DNA of 64,000 nucleotides from Lates calcarifer (taxonomy: Eukaryota > Chordata > Actinopteri > Centropomidae): the NCBI RefSeq assembly GCF_001640805.2, contig NC_066838.1:17541506-17605505 (forward strand). The letters are read 5' to 3'. Of the stretch, positions 27,301 through 48,245 are shown piece by piece. Made by a program: the position numbers and the translations under genes. The first letter of the stretch is position 1. Every line of letters begins with the position of its first letter. The notes under the pieces are model-generated. The model had not been told where the DNA came from, did no database searches, and worked only from the letters and a program-made list of their open reading frames with translations.

Positions 27301-30300
27301 CTACTTCTTCTTGCCACCTTTTAGAGCTTTGTCTAGTCCTTGGATGTACTTGCGGGGGATTTGATAGTGATCTGAAATTGAAATAAAAGATCAGACAAAT
27401 TGAATTTATTTGTACAAATAAAGCAATTGAGACAAACTGTAAGGTATTTTTAGTACTATTAAGCTTCAAACCTAACAGCAAACTGCCAACTTGGTGAATC
27501 TGGTTGCCTTGGATCTGGACCATGACTTTATCCTTAGCCCCAGGGATGGGCTGTAATACAGAGCTGGCCTGAACTCTGTGCTGCAAAGCAGTGGCCACGA
27601 CTGCTGGATCCAAATGGTACACTTCCAGGTTCTTTATTAGAGTCACCTTGAAATAGCACATGGAAACAATTAAAGCACAATAAATCAGCCGATAAAAACA
27701 CTACACACCTGTAGCATGTATAAGTCAGCAAAAAATAACAAGAAACTGTGGTGCGAAACACCAAAGGTCAGAAGTCCCACTGAGTATGTACAGTATGTCA
27801 GCAGATATATTGCTGTTAAGTTTATGTGCAGATTGCAGTGTCTGAGAAAACTCAACAACTAATGGATGAATTGCCATGAAATTGTGTACAGACATTCATG
27901 GTGTAGAGGATGAAGACTTAGGACGGGCCTTGGTGACCCCCTGACTTTTCCTCAGGCACCACCACAAGTTTCTTATTTGTGGTTAAACTGAAATGTCTCT
28001 GCAACAATTAGATGGAGTGCCATGAAGTCTGACAGACATTCACATCCCTTTTTGGGCTGCATTATCATAATTTTGAAGATTCCTTAACTTTTTGTCTGAT
28101 GTCATCATCAGGTGAAAATTTCAATTTGCACTGTCACTATCACTACAATCAATGTAAAGTTTTGAAGCTTAAGTTGTCACCTTCTTATTGGAGCCTCGAG
28201 AAGCCACAGAGATGTCTATGGGCTCAATGTGGCCCTTCTTTATTATGGGCGCTTGTCCAGGGAACACAGCTTGATAGCACTCCTGCATTCTTCCCAACGT
28301 CCTGTGAAAATGAAGTTTAATTGTTTAATCAGCATCAAATGTTAGACATTAGAGAGACGGAGATTGATGGATAAGAGATACTGTGTCTTCATCACACTGA
28401 AGCTATATTTATAACTTCTTTCATTAACATTCAAAGAGGGTGTGACAATGTGAAGGTTTATACTGGAAATCCTACTGCTACTGTCAAAGGAGATGATTAT
28501 TAAGCCAAAGTAATCAGGGCAGTTGGCTGGGAAAAGGCCTTGCTTGTTCACAAAATACACATGTCCAATGTTTCTGAAAAGACAAACACCTTGCTCTATT
28601 GTTTTTGCTATCAATAATATCTCCTGGCCAAACAAATCACAGCTCTTCTAGTCTCCATGTGGTGTCTTCATAGTCTCACAGTGTGTGTTCACATGTTTTG
28701 GGGAGGTACATGTCAGCTTCGGCAGCATCTCCAGTGGAGCTACAGACTTTCTGCAACACCTTCATACAGACCTATAAATCTGGCATAAAAATACTATAAT
28801 ACCATTTTACTAAAAAAATTCTTGAAACAAGTCAATCATTAAAATTCTTAATAATTCTTAAAAACTCCCAGAGGTGGAAAAAGGGAGGTCTTTGTCATAA
28901 GACCACAATCACGACAATGAAACCTCCGACATCAGAGCAGCAGTAACACTGCTGTTTACAGATCAGATTTAGATTAAAGGCAGCATTAGGGTGATTATTT
29001 TATCCCATGGTCATTCTGTAATGACGATGCCGACTGCCTCCATCTGCCTGCATTAGTAACAACGGTATATTAGCATGCTGACTCAGGTTGATATAATGGA
29101 TGATGGCGTTCAAGGGCTAGAGGGATTAGTTAATGGCAACATGAGAAATTAGATAATAAATTAAGTCTTAACCTGCTAAAGAGGTCATCCCACTTGAGAG
29201 ACTCAATCTCCTGGTACTCTGATTTCTCCAGCAAGCAGTCACACAGAGTGGGGTTTATGGTCACGTAACTGTCAGAGGGGAAAAAAAAAACAGGGGAGGA
29301 AAAACACTGAACACTGCTACTTGTACTAAAAAAAACATACACACACACACACACAAAGCATACAGTTGATGGATGGCACTCAACAAGAAGCATGGTGCCA
29401 ATGAGCTATGCCAGGTCCATGACAGATTTTATTTAATTTCTCCTATCACTCATTATCAATTTGTTTAACATCAGATGATGCCCAAATTTTCATGACCTAA
29501 AAAGAAACATGAGATGTCTCTTTAGTTTCAGAGTCACATTTAAGCATTTTAGCCAATTATAACAAAATCACATGGCCTGGGGTCAGCTCCATATTTGCTC
29601 AGTGGTCATTAAAGTTGCCCTTTTACCACCCGATCCAGTTATGGAGAAACTGACAGGGTGATTATATTCAAACCCAAACTGAGCTCAGTGTTGTTTGATT
29701 ACGCAAAGAATGGAGGTTCTCTTTCCAACTTACATCAGCTGACAGACACACACAGTTTGATTGTGAGATACAAATCCATTAAAGTGCCCATATTAAGCTT
29801 TTTGTTTTTTTCCCCTTTCCTCCCTTTCCTTTAGTGTGTTATAGTTTTTTTGTGTAAAACATCTGCTAAGTTACAAAGCCCAAAGTCCACGTCCACAGAA
29901 GTCCCTGAAACGTCTCATTTTACAGGCTTTTCTTATGTAACTTATCAGACTTATATAACTTATTATATATTTGTATAATGCCCACCTACTGGCAAGAACA
30001 GTGTTCACTACAAGCTGTTTCAGAGTGCTTCTCCCAAGCACTTATTGCTACTGAGTTATAAAAGCCACTTCTGCATTTGGATGTCAAATCTCTGTTTCCG
30101 ACTGTGACAACTCACTTACAAAAGCTGTACACTGAGAGTGTTTTGGGCTGAGGACGTTGAGTGCTGTCAATACTGGACTTCATAGGATTTATACAGAAAA
30201 TATACAGTGCTGGTGCAACAACAGCTGCCTATGGATACAGACCCTATAACGTTACAACCTGCATTCAAAATATTAGAGAGCTACAAAATAAAAAACTTAT

Positions 30301-31867
30301 CACTGGGAATCGTCCTACTCCAGTCTTGGTCGTGATGGTGATTCGGGTCTACTGGTTTGTTCCTCCTGACTTTCAGTATCAGACTTGGGCTTGAATTGGT
30401 ATGGCAAAACTGATGCCATTGTTACTGTGGCTACAATAGTATTAACAGCTGCTCAAGAAGCCTCTCGGTAAGGGGTTGCAGCAGTTGATCAAAATTGAGT
30501 GTTTCAGACAAAAGGTGAGTTGCTGCTGTAATGTACAGCATAAGAAATATAATGCGTTAACATTAAACCATGTAAACCTATTTTAATAGACTCCCAAAAT
30601 AAAATTAAGAATGGATATAATATAGGCACTTTAAATCATTCTTAAAACACCCTCACAGACAACAACAAAATACAGAAAAACTATGAGCTCTACCACACTC
30701 TGTGGAGACACTGAAAACATGCTCTGGTATCTGTCGTTTTTTCTATATCATCAACACACCAATGTCCCCTAACAGAATTCAAGCATCTACTTACTTTTTA
30801 TTATTTTCATCCACCAGTTCATTCTTCTTTACATACTCTGTGACAATACTTCTCACTTCAGCTGGTTGCAGGATTGTTCCTTTCCTGCAGGGAACCAAAG
30901 CACACATCAGTACAAGAATTAATGTGCAAATGTGAGAAATTCATCAAACTATCCTGTTGTAAGATACTTGTAAAACATTTTTGTAATGCTGCTAAATAAT
31001 CCAAAACAAATAGACAGAGTTGGTGAAAACAAACTACTTCTATTAATGTGTTTATTCTTATAGGGACAAGTATGTAGAATGGAATAATACCACACACCAC
31101 CATATTTACAGCCTCCTGCCTGCTCTTTGATGGCCCTTTAAAATACACAAATCTCAACAAGAAAACACACAAACTTAAAACAAGAAAGCTGCCTACTTCC
31201 CCACTGAAAAATTCTAAATCTCTGAATATGCAAACATCACATCACACTTGTGTAAGCTTCATACTGGATCATGATTGGCTCTAACCTAATTTTGGTGTCA
31301 CAACATCATGCCTACATTCATGTATACATGCCTTAAACTCAGATTTAAAGTGACCACAAATAAACTTTCACCCTCAGCACATGAATGTGCAAACAGACTC
31401 TGCACATACATCATTCTGCACAATGAGGGTCAACCAGTGACAATAAAAAAACATTATTGAGTAGAGACAGCCTTTAATGTTCTGAAAACGTAAACAGCTA
31501 ATATAAGATAATACACTATATAGTGGCCTCAGACATTTCCACAATAGGCCTTTTTCTCAAAATACCTGTTCTACAGTCTCATGACACTACAGCAGTCAGT
31601 AGAGTAAGAAATCTCAATTTACTGACTATAGAGAGAACTGCCAGTGACTGTTATTATGGAATAGTTGACGATTGTACAAAGGACTGATTGTGGACAAAGT
31701 TTTAGATTAAGAATTGTGTGATTTGTGTCATGGGAATATTGTCTTATTCACTTGCAGGAAGGTCAGTGCTTGGGATCAGTCTATAGCACAACCCTCCTGA
31801 TAGGGATTTAGTCTCTCATTCAAGTTCTCTGTAATGTCCCTTTGCTGTCAGGAGGGAAGCAAAAAAG

Positions 31868-31899
<32 letters not shown>

Positions 31900-34564
31900 A
31901 ACACACACCTCTTGTTTGCATCCAAAAAGAGAGGCTCCAGCCGAGCAGACACAGAGTACAGAGTTGTGATCTCAGGAGGATGGTAGGGAGTTTGTCCTTC
32001 CCCTTCATCCTGCACCGGAGCCGCCTCACTGTCCATCTCCTCTGGAACACTGAAGGAGCGCAGTCTATAAAGTGTTTAAATCATACAAAGGCAAAAGCAC
32101 AAGGCTTGTCAGTATGAATGTGGGCGGCCTGTGAGGTTTGAGTCTTAACCAAGAATTTCTTTAAATTGAGGCGGGACTTGACCCACTCTGGATTTTTCCA
32201 GTCCACCTCCACAATGCTCTCCACACCCTTGGTCAGTTCTTTCACTCTCACAAGGTTGTGCTGCTGTTGCATGGTGTGAAGAAACTTGGACAGCTGTTGG
32301 AAAAACAGTGAGCAGATTTCTTACAAGATGAGTTATAAATCAGACTATGTATATGTGTAAATGTCACATTCTGGACATATACCTTTTTATAGCTGGATTT
32401 CTTGATATCAAGTTGCTTTCCACTTGGGCTGAACAAAAAAAACAGATATTACATATATATATTTTCAATACCAAACTGAATTCCTCCACAGCACTTTTTT
32501 AAAGATGAAGGGTACTTTACCAGCAGGAGAACATGTGGTTGCGTAGAAATGTACTGGTCAGCAGAGGGAGCTCTGACTTCTTCACCTTGCTCTTAAGAGC
32601 GTGCAGAAAACACTGTACTAGTAGGGTGTCCATTATCTCTGTGAAATCAGGACAGGACCTGGGTCACATCCTTTTCTCTCTCAACAAGCTCCCATTTTGC
32701 CACATCAAAAAGTCCTATTCTCCAGTTGAATCAACAAAACACAAACACATGGACACAAAAATAACCCTGTAAGCCCTAAAGCCTGCCCTGCAACCATTTA
32801 GTAGTGAATGTCTCAATTTGATTTGAATAACGGGACTTATGAAGCTGTAGCTGAGTCTTATTAAAAGCAGATACAGCATAACTGTGGTGGTAACTACTTC
32901 AAAGCCAAATCTACAACTTGAAATAATTCTCTTTTATATGATATTTTAACAAACACAATGGGAGATATGTCTTAATCTGGTACCTTGTGGCGTTTTAAGG
33001 TCATCCTGAGTCTCCTCCTCCTCCTCATTGCCCTTTTCACCCTTCTCTTCCTCCTGCTCAGCCAGGCTCAGCTCCTCAGTACCAGAACAGACTTGGTCTG
33101 TGACCGTTTTGCCGGAACCCCACTCCTCCTCCACACACTTCTCAACCTCCTCCTTTTCTTCCTCCTCCTCATCAGCCTCACATCCATCTCCGTACACCCC
33201 TTGGCCTTCACTTTCTGCATCTGGTAAAGATGGAGGACCTGACTTGTCTCCAAAAGCCCTTAAAAAGGATATTTAAAAAGGTTAGAATCATTTTTTTTAA
33301 AAAAAGGTGAAAAATGTAGTCAACTGTATGGCAGTATAATTTCTATATATAATAAAAATGCAAAAATGCTTATGAGTGAGGCTAAACTATTGAGGTAAAT
33401 TGTCCTGGGGGTAATTACAAATTCTTAGTCCAAGCTGTACCTGGGAGGTTTTACAAGCCATAGTATTGTCTCATCTTGATAATGAGCAGATAAAATGCAT
33501 TACGGAATCACAGCTAGCTAGTTAGCTTAGCTTAGCATAAAGACTGGAAACAGAGTGAAACAGCTAGCCTGGCTCTGTTTCTACTCTTAAAACTGAGCTA
33601 GGCTAATTGGCTGCTGACTGTAGCTTCATATTTAATAAACAGATATGAGAGTGGTATTGATCCTTGATTGAGAGAGTAAATAAGAGTATTTCCCAAAATG
33701 TCAAACTATTTCAGAAATGTTTGTTCAAACTGCACAGGAAGAAGCTACTCACCAGAGATTATCCATGTATGTGTGGAGAACACACACTCCTCTTCCTTTC
33801 ATGCCCGAACTGTGCATCTCTGCACTGGACACTGCAGCTGTGCCGACTGCAACAGGAGCTCTACAATCAAGCAGGAGAATAGTGTCACACTTAAATCAGT
33901 AAGGAACATGTTAGAAGTCTTTCCAAATATTTTATTATAATCTTACCTATTGCTCACTACTGTAACAGCACAGCAGTCACCCTGTTTCACATCTGGGAGA
34001 CCACTTGAAGGCACCACTACGCCTGGCAGCATGAGATCTTCAGGGAAGCACAGTATTTGCTATTTAATGTACAGAATTAGACAAGTGTCCAGGTGTTGAT
34101 CTTAGAAAAGGGAGCATACCTGCCCCTCCAATCATCTTCTGAAGCACTGGGGGCCATGTCCTGAATGTTGGCAAGAGAGCAGGATAACGCCAAAGCACAT
34201 ACACTGAAAAATATAACAATTTACATTTAAAATAAGTTGCTTAAAGGAGCTTACAGCATTCTAGCAACTCACTCATCTCAGTGTAAGTGTAGTAGCCAGC
34301 TTATTACCTGTAGGATAGAGTCGTTTCTCCAGTTCAAAGAACAGTGGATTTTTGTGCAGAACATAAAGTGTCACAGCATCTCCCTTATGTGCATAAATTT
34401 TCACTACATTTAATTCTTCCTTGTTGGGGACCAGTTCTGACAGCTCATCAGCAGAGAGTGAGGGAAAGGCTGCAGATATGTCAGCTTTGAGCTTTCTCCT
34501 AAAGACAATCACAAAAGCAAAAGTCTCATTCAGAGGGTAATATTACATCTTTAACAGCTACTGC

Positions 34565-34596
<32 letters not shown>

Positions 34597-35452
34597 ATAT
34601 ATATATGATACATATATTACATATTACTGCTACATATATATGATATGTATTTTGCTTATTTTACAGATGCAATATTTTGAAAGCTTTAGATTAAAAAATT
34701 CGATCTGCACTGTTTTCTCTGTAACTGAGTACAGCCTTCAGTTGCTGATTGGACAAAACAAGATATCTACAGGTAACACCTTGTGCTCTAGGACATAATG
34801 ATGTTCATTTTTCAAACAATTAATTTGGAAAATAATTGGCAGATTAATCAATCAATCAAAATAATAATTGGTTGCAGCCCTGAGTAATCCCATTAGGCAT
34901 TTGACATTTTCAAGTGTAGGTAAAATATAAGTATTTGGGGAACTCTGTCAGAAATCTTTCTGATGTTGACATTTGATGTTTGAATGAAAAATAATTTGAA
35001 CAAAAATCCCAAAATAACATCACAATGATAAACTATATTCAGCTGAATACTGAAACACTGCCAGCTAACAATGAGCTGATTTTTTCAACTCAGTCCAGGT
35101 GATGGGATTTACAGGACATTCAAAACAGCTAAATATAGCTAACCAACTAAGAACACACACGGCTTGAGTCTGAATTTAATAAAAACTAAACAAAATAAAC
35201 TCTGAGCTTCGTTGACAAACATGGAGTTAAACACACCTAGTAAAACGCTGGGAAAGTCAAGTGGGGTTTTATATTTCTGCTGCCTTTTGACGTTTAAAGT
35301 AGTTTGCAAGAATGGACTGCATAGAAAAACATGTAGGAAATAAAGGGCTTCAAGTAAAACAAGCTATTATGGTTTGAGCTGGCAGCACTGACTCACCTGT
35401 CTGATCCTTTGATCACGGTGTTGGATTTAACACGGAACGGTTTGGCAAACAT
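27301..35452 (-). CDS. eif2d: Eukaryotic translation initiation factor 2D (ligatin), 15 coding exons, 589 aa
   Basis: Coding exons from 5' to 3': 35397-35452, 34308-34498, 34120-34203, 33947-34037, 33753-33860, 32984-33258, 32521-32638, 32383-32428, 32187-32293, 31909-32049, 30795-30884, 29173-29268, 28181-28301, 27472-27646, 27301-27371. They sum to 1770 nt with all phases closing, giving 589 aa; human is 584. The start is MFAKPFRVKSNT, the end KALKGGKKK. Order: N-terminal DUF1947-like and PUA domains (through VVVPSSGLPDVKQGD), a Glu-rich linker in exon 6, the SWIB/MDM2 region (GKQLDIKKSSYKK) and a C-terminal SUI1 domain (MVQIQGNQIHQVG). The family delivers initiator tRNA to the 40S P site without GTP and helps recycle 40S subunits after termination. 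The exon 9 donor (GA|GTGGGT) is the least certain junction, but it gives the right length and phase. It is transcribed away from mapkapk2. Confidence 0.95.
29779..30634. mobile_element. Non-autonomous DNA transposon (856 bp) flanked by TTAA, in eif2d intron 11
   Basis: The left end reads TTAA then AGTGCCCATATTA; the right end reads TAATATAGGCACT then TTAA, so about 14-bp imperfect inverted termini are bounded by a TTAA target duplication of the piggyBac type. The interior matches a repeat I know as common in spiny-rayed fish (AGCCCAAAGTCCACGTCCAC, TTAAACCATGTAAACCTATT). It has no coding capacity; the 77-codon frame at 30161-30394 is part of the repeat. Confidence 0.7.
31862..31910 (-). repeat. 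GT microsatellite that includes the eif2d intron-10 splice donor
   Basis: On the minus strand exon 10 ends AACAAGAG and the intron opens GTGTGTGTTTGTGCG, running directly into about 14 further TG units. The 5' splice site is therefore itself the first unit of the repeat. Confidence 0.85.
33500..33725 (-). repeat. Dispersed teleost repeat, GCTAGC/TTAGCTTAGC family
   Basis: Carries AGTTAGCTTAGCTTAGCATA, CAGCTAGCCTGGCTCTGTTT and ATTTCCCAAAATGTCAAAC, in the order expected for a near-complete reverse copy. It lies in the eif2d intron between exons 5 and 6. Sister copies: 15,280-15,425, 17,655-17,765, 20,085-20,225 with 20,640-20,725, 44,645-44,850, and a fragment near 533-560. Confidence 0.7.
34564..34608. 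repeat. TA microsatellite, self-complementary
   Basis: An uninterrupted TA run except for one TT phase break near its centre, inside eif2d intron 1. It can form a cruciform. Confidence 0.9.
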
Positions 35453-35754
35453 CTTCTCAGAAAATAAATGACTACTGGGACGAACTCAACATGTCTGCTT
35501 CTGAGATAACCTAAGTGTTTTCAGTTCATCAGCACAGGTATCTTAAAAACAACGCCTCTGCACCACTGACAAATGTCTTATTTTGCCGTCACAGTAATCA
35601 GCTATTCCTCGCTGGGTATGTTGGTCCGATGCATATTTATTTCCGATGTGAAACTGTACCAAGGCAGCGCGACGTAACCTTAGTTCCGCAGGAGGAAGGA
35701 AGTACATTGATTATTATGGGAAGAAAAAAATGTTTATTTATTTGTTTATAAGCC

Positions 35755-35995
35755 TAACTTGCCTGAGTACATTTACACAAGTACTTTGTACAAATACTGA
35801 AGTACCTGAGGTACTTGGCCTATAGCTGGGTACTTTCTTGACTATGAAATGATGTACTTGTTGCTCCACTCCATTTATTCAGCTGTTTACGTTACTAATT
35901 ACTTTGAAAATCAAGATTTTTGAAAACAAAATGCATGGAGAGCTTATAAAATATGATGCTTTATTATAAATGAAAGTACCCGACAGTACATACAA
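35755..35995 (+). repeat. Dispersed AAGTACTTG-type repeat upstream of eif2d
   Basis: CAAGTACTTTGTACAAATAC, GAAGTACCTGAGGTACTTGG, TTGTTGCTCCACTCCATTTA; the same family as at 17,930-18,120 and around 6,700/7,400. Confidence 0.65.
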
Positions 35996-36389
35996 GTACA
36001 GCTGAAACAATTAGTTGATTAATTGATTCACTTACTTTTGAACTTAGTGGCTGTAGTTTGAAATGAGTCACTGTGTCTCAAGGCATATACTTCAGTTAAT
36101 ACACTTACAAGTAGTAGATCAACATTGAGTGCATAGTATACTCACTGTGTAGTGTGTGAATTTTGACAGGCTAGTGCTTTTACTAGAAATGACAGTCGTA
36201 ACATTTGACCATGAATGTTGCCCGTTGCTTTGCTCCTTAATTAGTTAATCATGCCGCCAAGGATCTTATGAGGAGTAACCAGAGGATTTTTATGGGATTG
36301 TTTATTGATATCAAAACCAAAATTGGGCTGTTGTTAGCAGAAAGAGTGAGAGAGCATGGAAGAGAGTGAACTAACTAAGAGCATGACAG

Positions 36390-36480
36390 AATAAGATAAT
36401 GACAAGATGGAAGGAAGCTGGAGTACTTGGAGAGACCCCACATAGGCACAGGGAGAACATGCAAACTCGACACAGAAAAG
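36390..36480 (+). repeat. LINE/SINE 3' tail relic
   Basis: GGCACAGGGAGAACATGCAA and GTACTTGGAGAGACCCCACA match the conserved 3' segment shared by many fish LINEs and SINEs. No promoter part is visible. Confidence 0.5.
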
Positions 36481-36664
36481 CCCCAGGCTTTAACTCTGTA
36501 TGCTATTACAATGCCATCAGTATTCCATTTAATTTTAATAAATTTGCATGCAATTTTAATGCAACATGACAAAATGTGAAAAAAGTATGCGTATACTGTA
36601 TATTGTCAAATAATTCCCAGAAGACTGTAGCTGGGTTTTGTAAGTTCACTACACCAAACTCAGA

Positions 36665-37073
36665 CCGTTTCAAGGGACAGCATTTTATTCAAGCTGCAAT
36701 GATGAAATATTGCAACCCACTCTTTATCAAGTAAATTTCATCAAAAAACACAAAAATTTTCATACTCAGGACAGACACTATCCACCTACATAAAAATGGA
36801 ATGATTCACCATACATCATGAAGGAAAAAAAGACGAAAAGAATATTTCATGTAAACATATCCAAAGAGACATTGCAAATATATATAAAAATCAGTGCAGA
36901 AACAGAAACAATGATTCCAAAAATATTTTTGGTTTGTATTTGCTTAGTTTATGTCTTTGGATGAGCTTTTATTGAAATCAGCAGAAATAAAAGCAAAGGC
37001 AACAGCTACAGTGAGGAGGAAGATGTATCTCTGCGGCATTTTGCTTCTGTAATACGACACATTCCTCTCACCA
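36665..37073 (-). other. Candidate terminal exon of an unidentified membrane-anchored protein
   Basis: On the minus strand a strong acceptor (CTTTTCTCCCACAG) ends at 37074 and opens a 130-nt reading frame, 36944-37073, that stops at TAA. It encodes 42 residues with a central hydrophobic stretch (YIFLLTVAVAFAFISADF) followed by a short polar tail (NKSSSKDIN), the shape of a C-terminal membrane anchor. An AATAAA on the same strand at 36684-36689 would end a 3'UTR of about 270 nt. A possible preceding mini-exon at 37397-37429 (acceptor GCTTTCACAG, donor GTACCT) keeps phase and adds EEVWQHAVHH. I do not recognise the protein and cannot trace earlier exons with confidence; no strong donor was found in 37,430-38,082. 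It could be chance. Confidence 0.3.
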
Positions 37074-37137
37074 CTGTGGGAGAAAAGAACTCAGACTGAT
37101 CTATGTGATAGTCTTAGACAATCACACCAGGATAAAA

Positions 37138-37158
37138 CCCATGTGGAGCCCACATGGG
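37138..37158. repeat. Perfect 8-bp inverted repeat, 5-base loop
   Basis: CCCATGTG-gagcc-CACATGGG, followed by more CATGGG and GTGGGC words to 37,240; part of a short GC-richer repeat between eif2d and mapkapk2. Confidence 0.8.
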
Positions 37159-38082
37159 ATTAGCATGGGTTTTGCCCTGCCCACACTGTCCCACAGTAAA
37201 CCCTACAGTGGGCCCGTGCAGGCATGTTTGCTGGGGGTGCTTAAGACGTGTCCTCCTTAGCTCAACTTCCATTGTCACAAGTTTGAAAGTATGTTGGTGT
37301 CCTTCAGTTGGCCACTGTTGGGAATGAGATAGGTGAGACATGTCCACTGTTTCACACTAAGCCTTTTGAGTATAAGTGCACCATCCAGGTACTTATGGTG
37401 CACTGCATGTTGCCATACTTCCTCACTGTGAAAGCACAAGTATGCACTCGAAATAACAAGTATGTAAGAACACAAATTGAGACACAGCAAGTGATTATAA
37501 ATCTTTGAACTGAACCGAACAAAGCAATTCAACCTCTATTCTGCATGACTGGGATATCTTTATTCTCAGGAAAATTTGCCCGCTCAAAGCCCCAGAAATC
37601 CTGTGTTTGCAGGGGGGCAGGAGGACTCAGGATTTGGGGGGTGGCAGCTGGGTGGCAGAGGGAGTGCCCCCTACCCCTCTCATCCCACCCCACCCACAGA
37701 AGCCCGTGGCACGTCCGCTGGAGAGAGATGCGTCCACCGTGTTGGCCCGGAAGCTTGGCCACTTGTTTATCAATTTAATAATAATCCTATTTATGTAATT
37801 TTATTTATTTAGTGAGATTACGCGGTGTGAAGTCCGGGCCAAGTCGTTAAACTGTTAATCTGCCTGGCTTTGACACAAGAATCCAAGTTGAAAGCGGACT
37901 TTCTTGGACAGTCACCCGGCCGGTACAGCTGCTGCTTGTTGGAAGACATGAATCCGAGCTGTGTAGCCATCCCGTTAGCGGTGGGCTAATATCACACACA
38001 AGGACAACAAGAGCCAAATGTCAGGTGTTATATCCAGCTAAGTCAGTAGTGACCTGCAGTGAGAAGACAAGAAACGCATCTG

Positions 38083-47278
<9,196 letters not shown>

Positions 47279-48188
47279 TGAAATAAAGAGGTATTTCATT
47301 TCACACAGACACAAACACACACACATGCATAACATTTTTTCTTTGTAAAAAAGCTTTCAAGAAGAGCTTCAGAGAAACTGGAAATTGTTTGTTTTGAATA
47401 TGTCTTAGCTGTTTTTATTTTCCCCTGTTAACGTGCATGATTTTATTCTCAAAATCTGAAACCATGAAATGCATCTTGATATTTTGGTACATGTGCTTTA
47501 AAGTCTCTTTCAATGCAAATGTCCTGTATGTGCACTAAGGCTTCTTACATCCTGTCACTATCATACTGTATATGTTCTGTTTATTATGAGAGTTTTTAAT
47601 ATTTGGATGTACATACTCAGTATGACATTTGAAAAAGTTTTGTTGGCAACTCATAGATTATTTTCAGGCTGTTACTTGAGCTGCTAGTCTGTTCTCAGCA
47701 TTGAAAACCATTTAAACAGACTTTTTGCCTTCAGGGTCTTGTTTAGAGAGTTTGCCAGTGTCATTCATATTTGTATTTGTCTATTAAATGACCCATCACC
47801 AGAAACCAGAACTTTTGTTTTGAATGCTGACATAACACCAGAAGCATTTCTCCTTGCTGGGAAAAAAGGGACTTTTCTTACCACTTTACTTACCATGTGT
47901 AGCAACAATCACGCTTGCGAGACAGTTGAGACAGTTAATACTTAAATTTGATTGACAAAACAGTGCTGACCTCTTCATGCTCCTGTACCATTCATTCTCT
48001 CCAAAGCAGTAGAGCATGAAGGTTGTTGTGTGAAAGTCATGGAAAGAAAAGTGGATGGCAGTAAACTTTTAGGTCAAGGGAGTAGTGATGAGAAGTGCAG
48101 TGGAAGAATGTTGCACGTCACTATTATCCCGTCTGTCTTCTACTTTAGATAAAATCTCTTGATATTATCTGTGGTTTTGCATGTTGCA

Positions 48189-48227
48189 AATAAATGACTA
48201 GCAACACAGTTGTTTCTAATAAATAAA
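48189..48227 (+). terminator. mapkapk2: Clustered polyadenylation signals, likely mapkapk2 3'UTR end
   Basis: AATAAA at 48189-48194, 48218-48223 and 48222-48227 on the plus strand, about 910-950 nt after the stop. An earlier AATAAA at 47282-47287 sits four bases after the stop codon and is too close to be the main site. Choice of site is inferred. Confidence 0.4.
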
Positions 48228-48245
48228 GGATATTTTTGAATGGAT

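Noticed and set aside
37529..37762. Minus-strand frame containing DFWGFERANFPENKDIPVM
   Set aside because: Has a plausible acceptor before it, but the only downstream donor (GTTGAA) is weak and its phase does not fit the candidate exons at 37397-37429 and 37073; kept out of the gene call.
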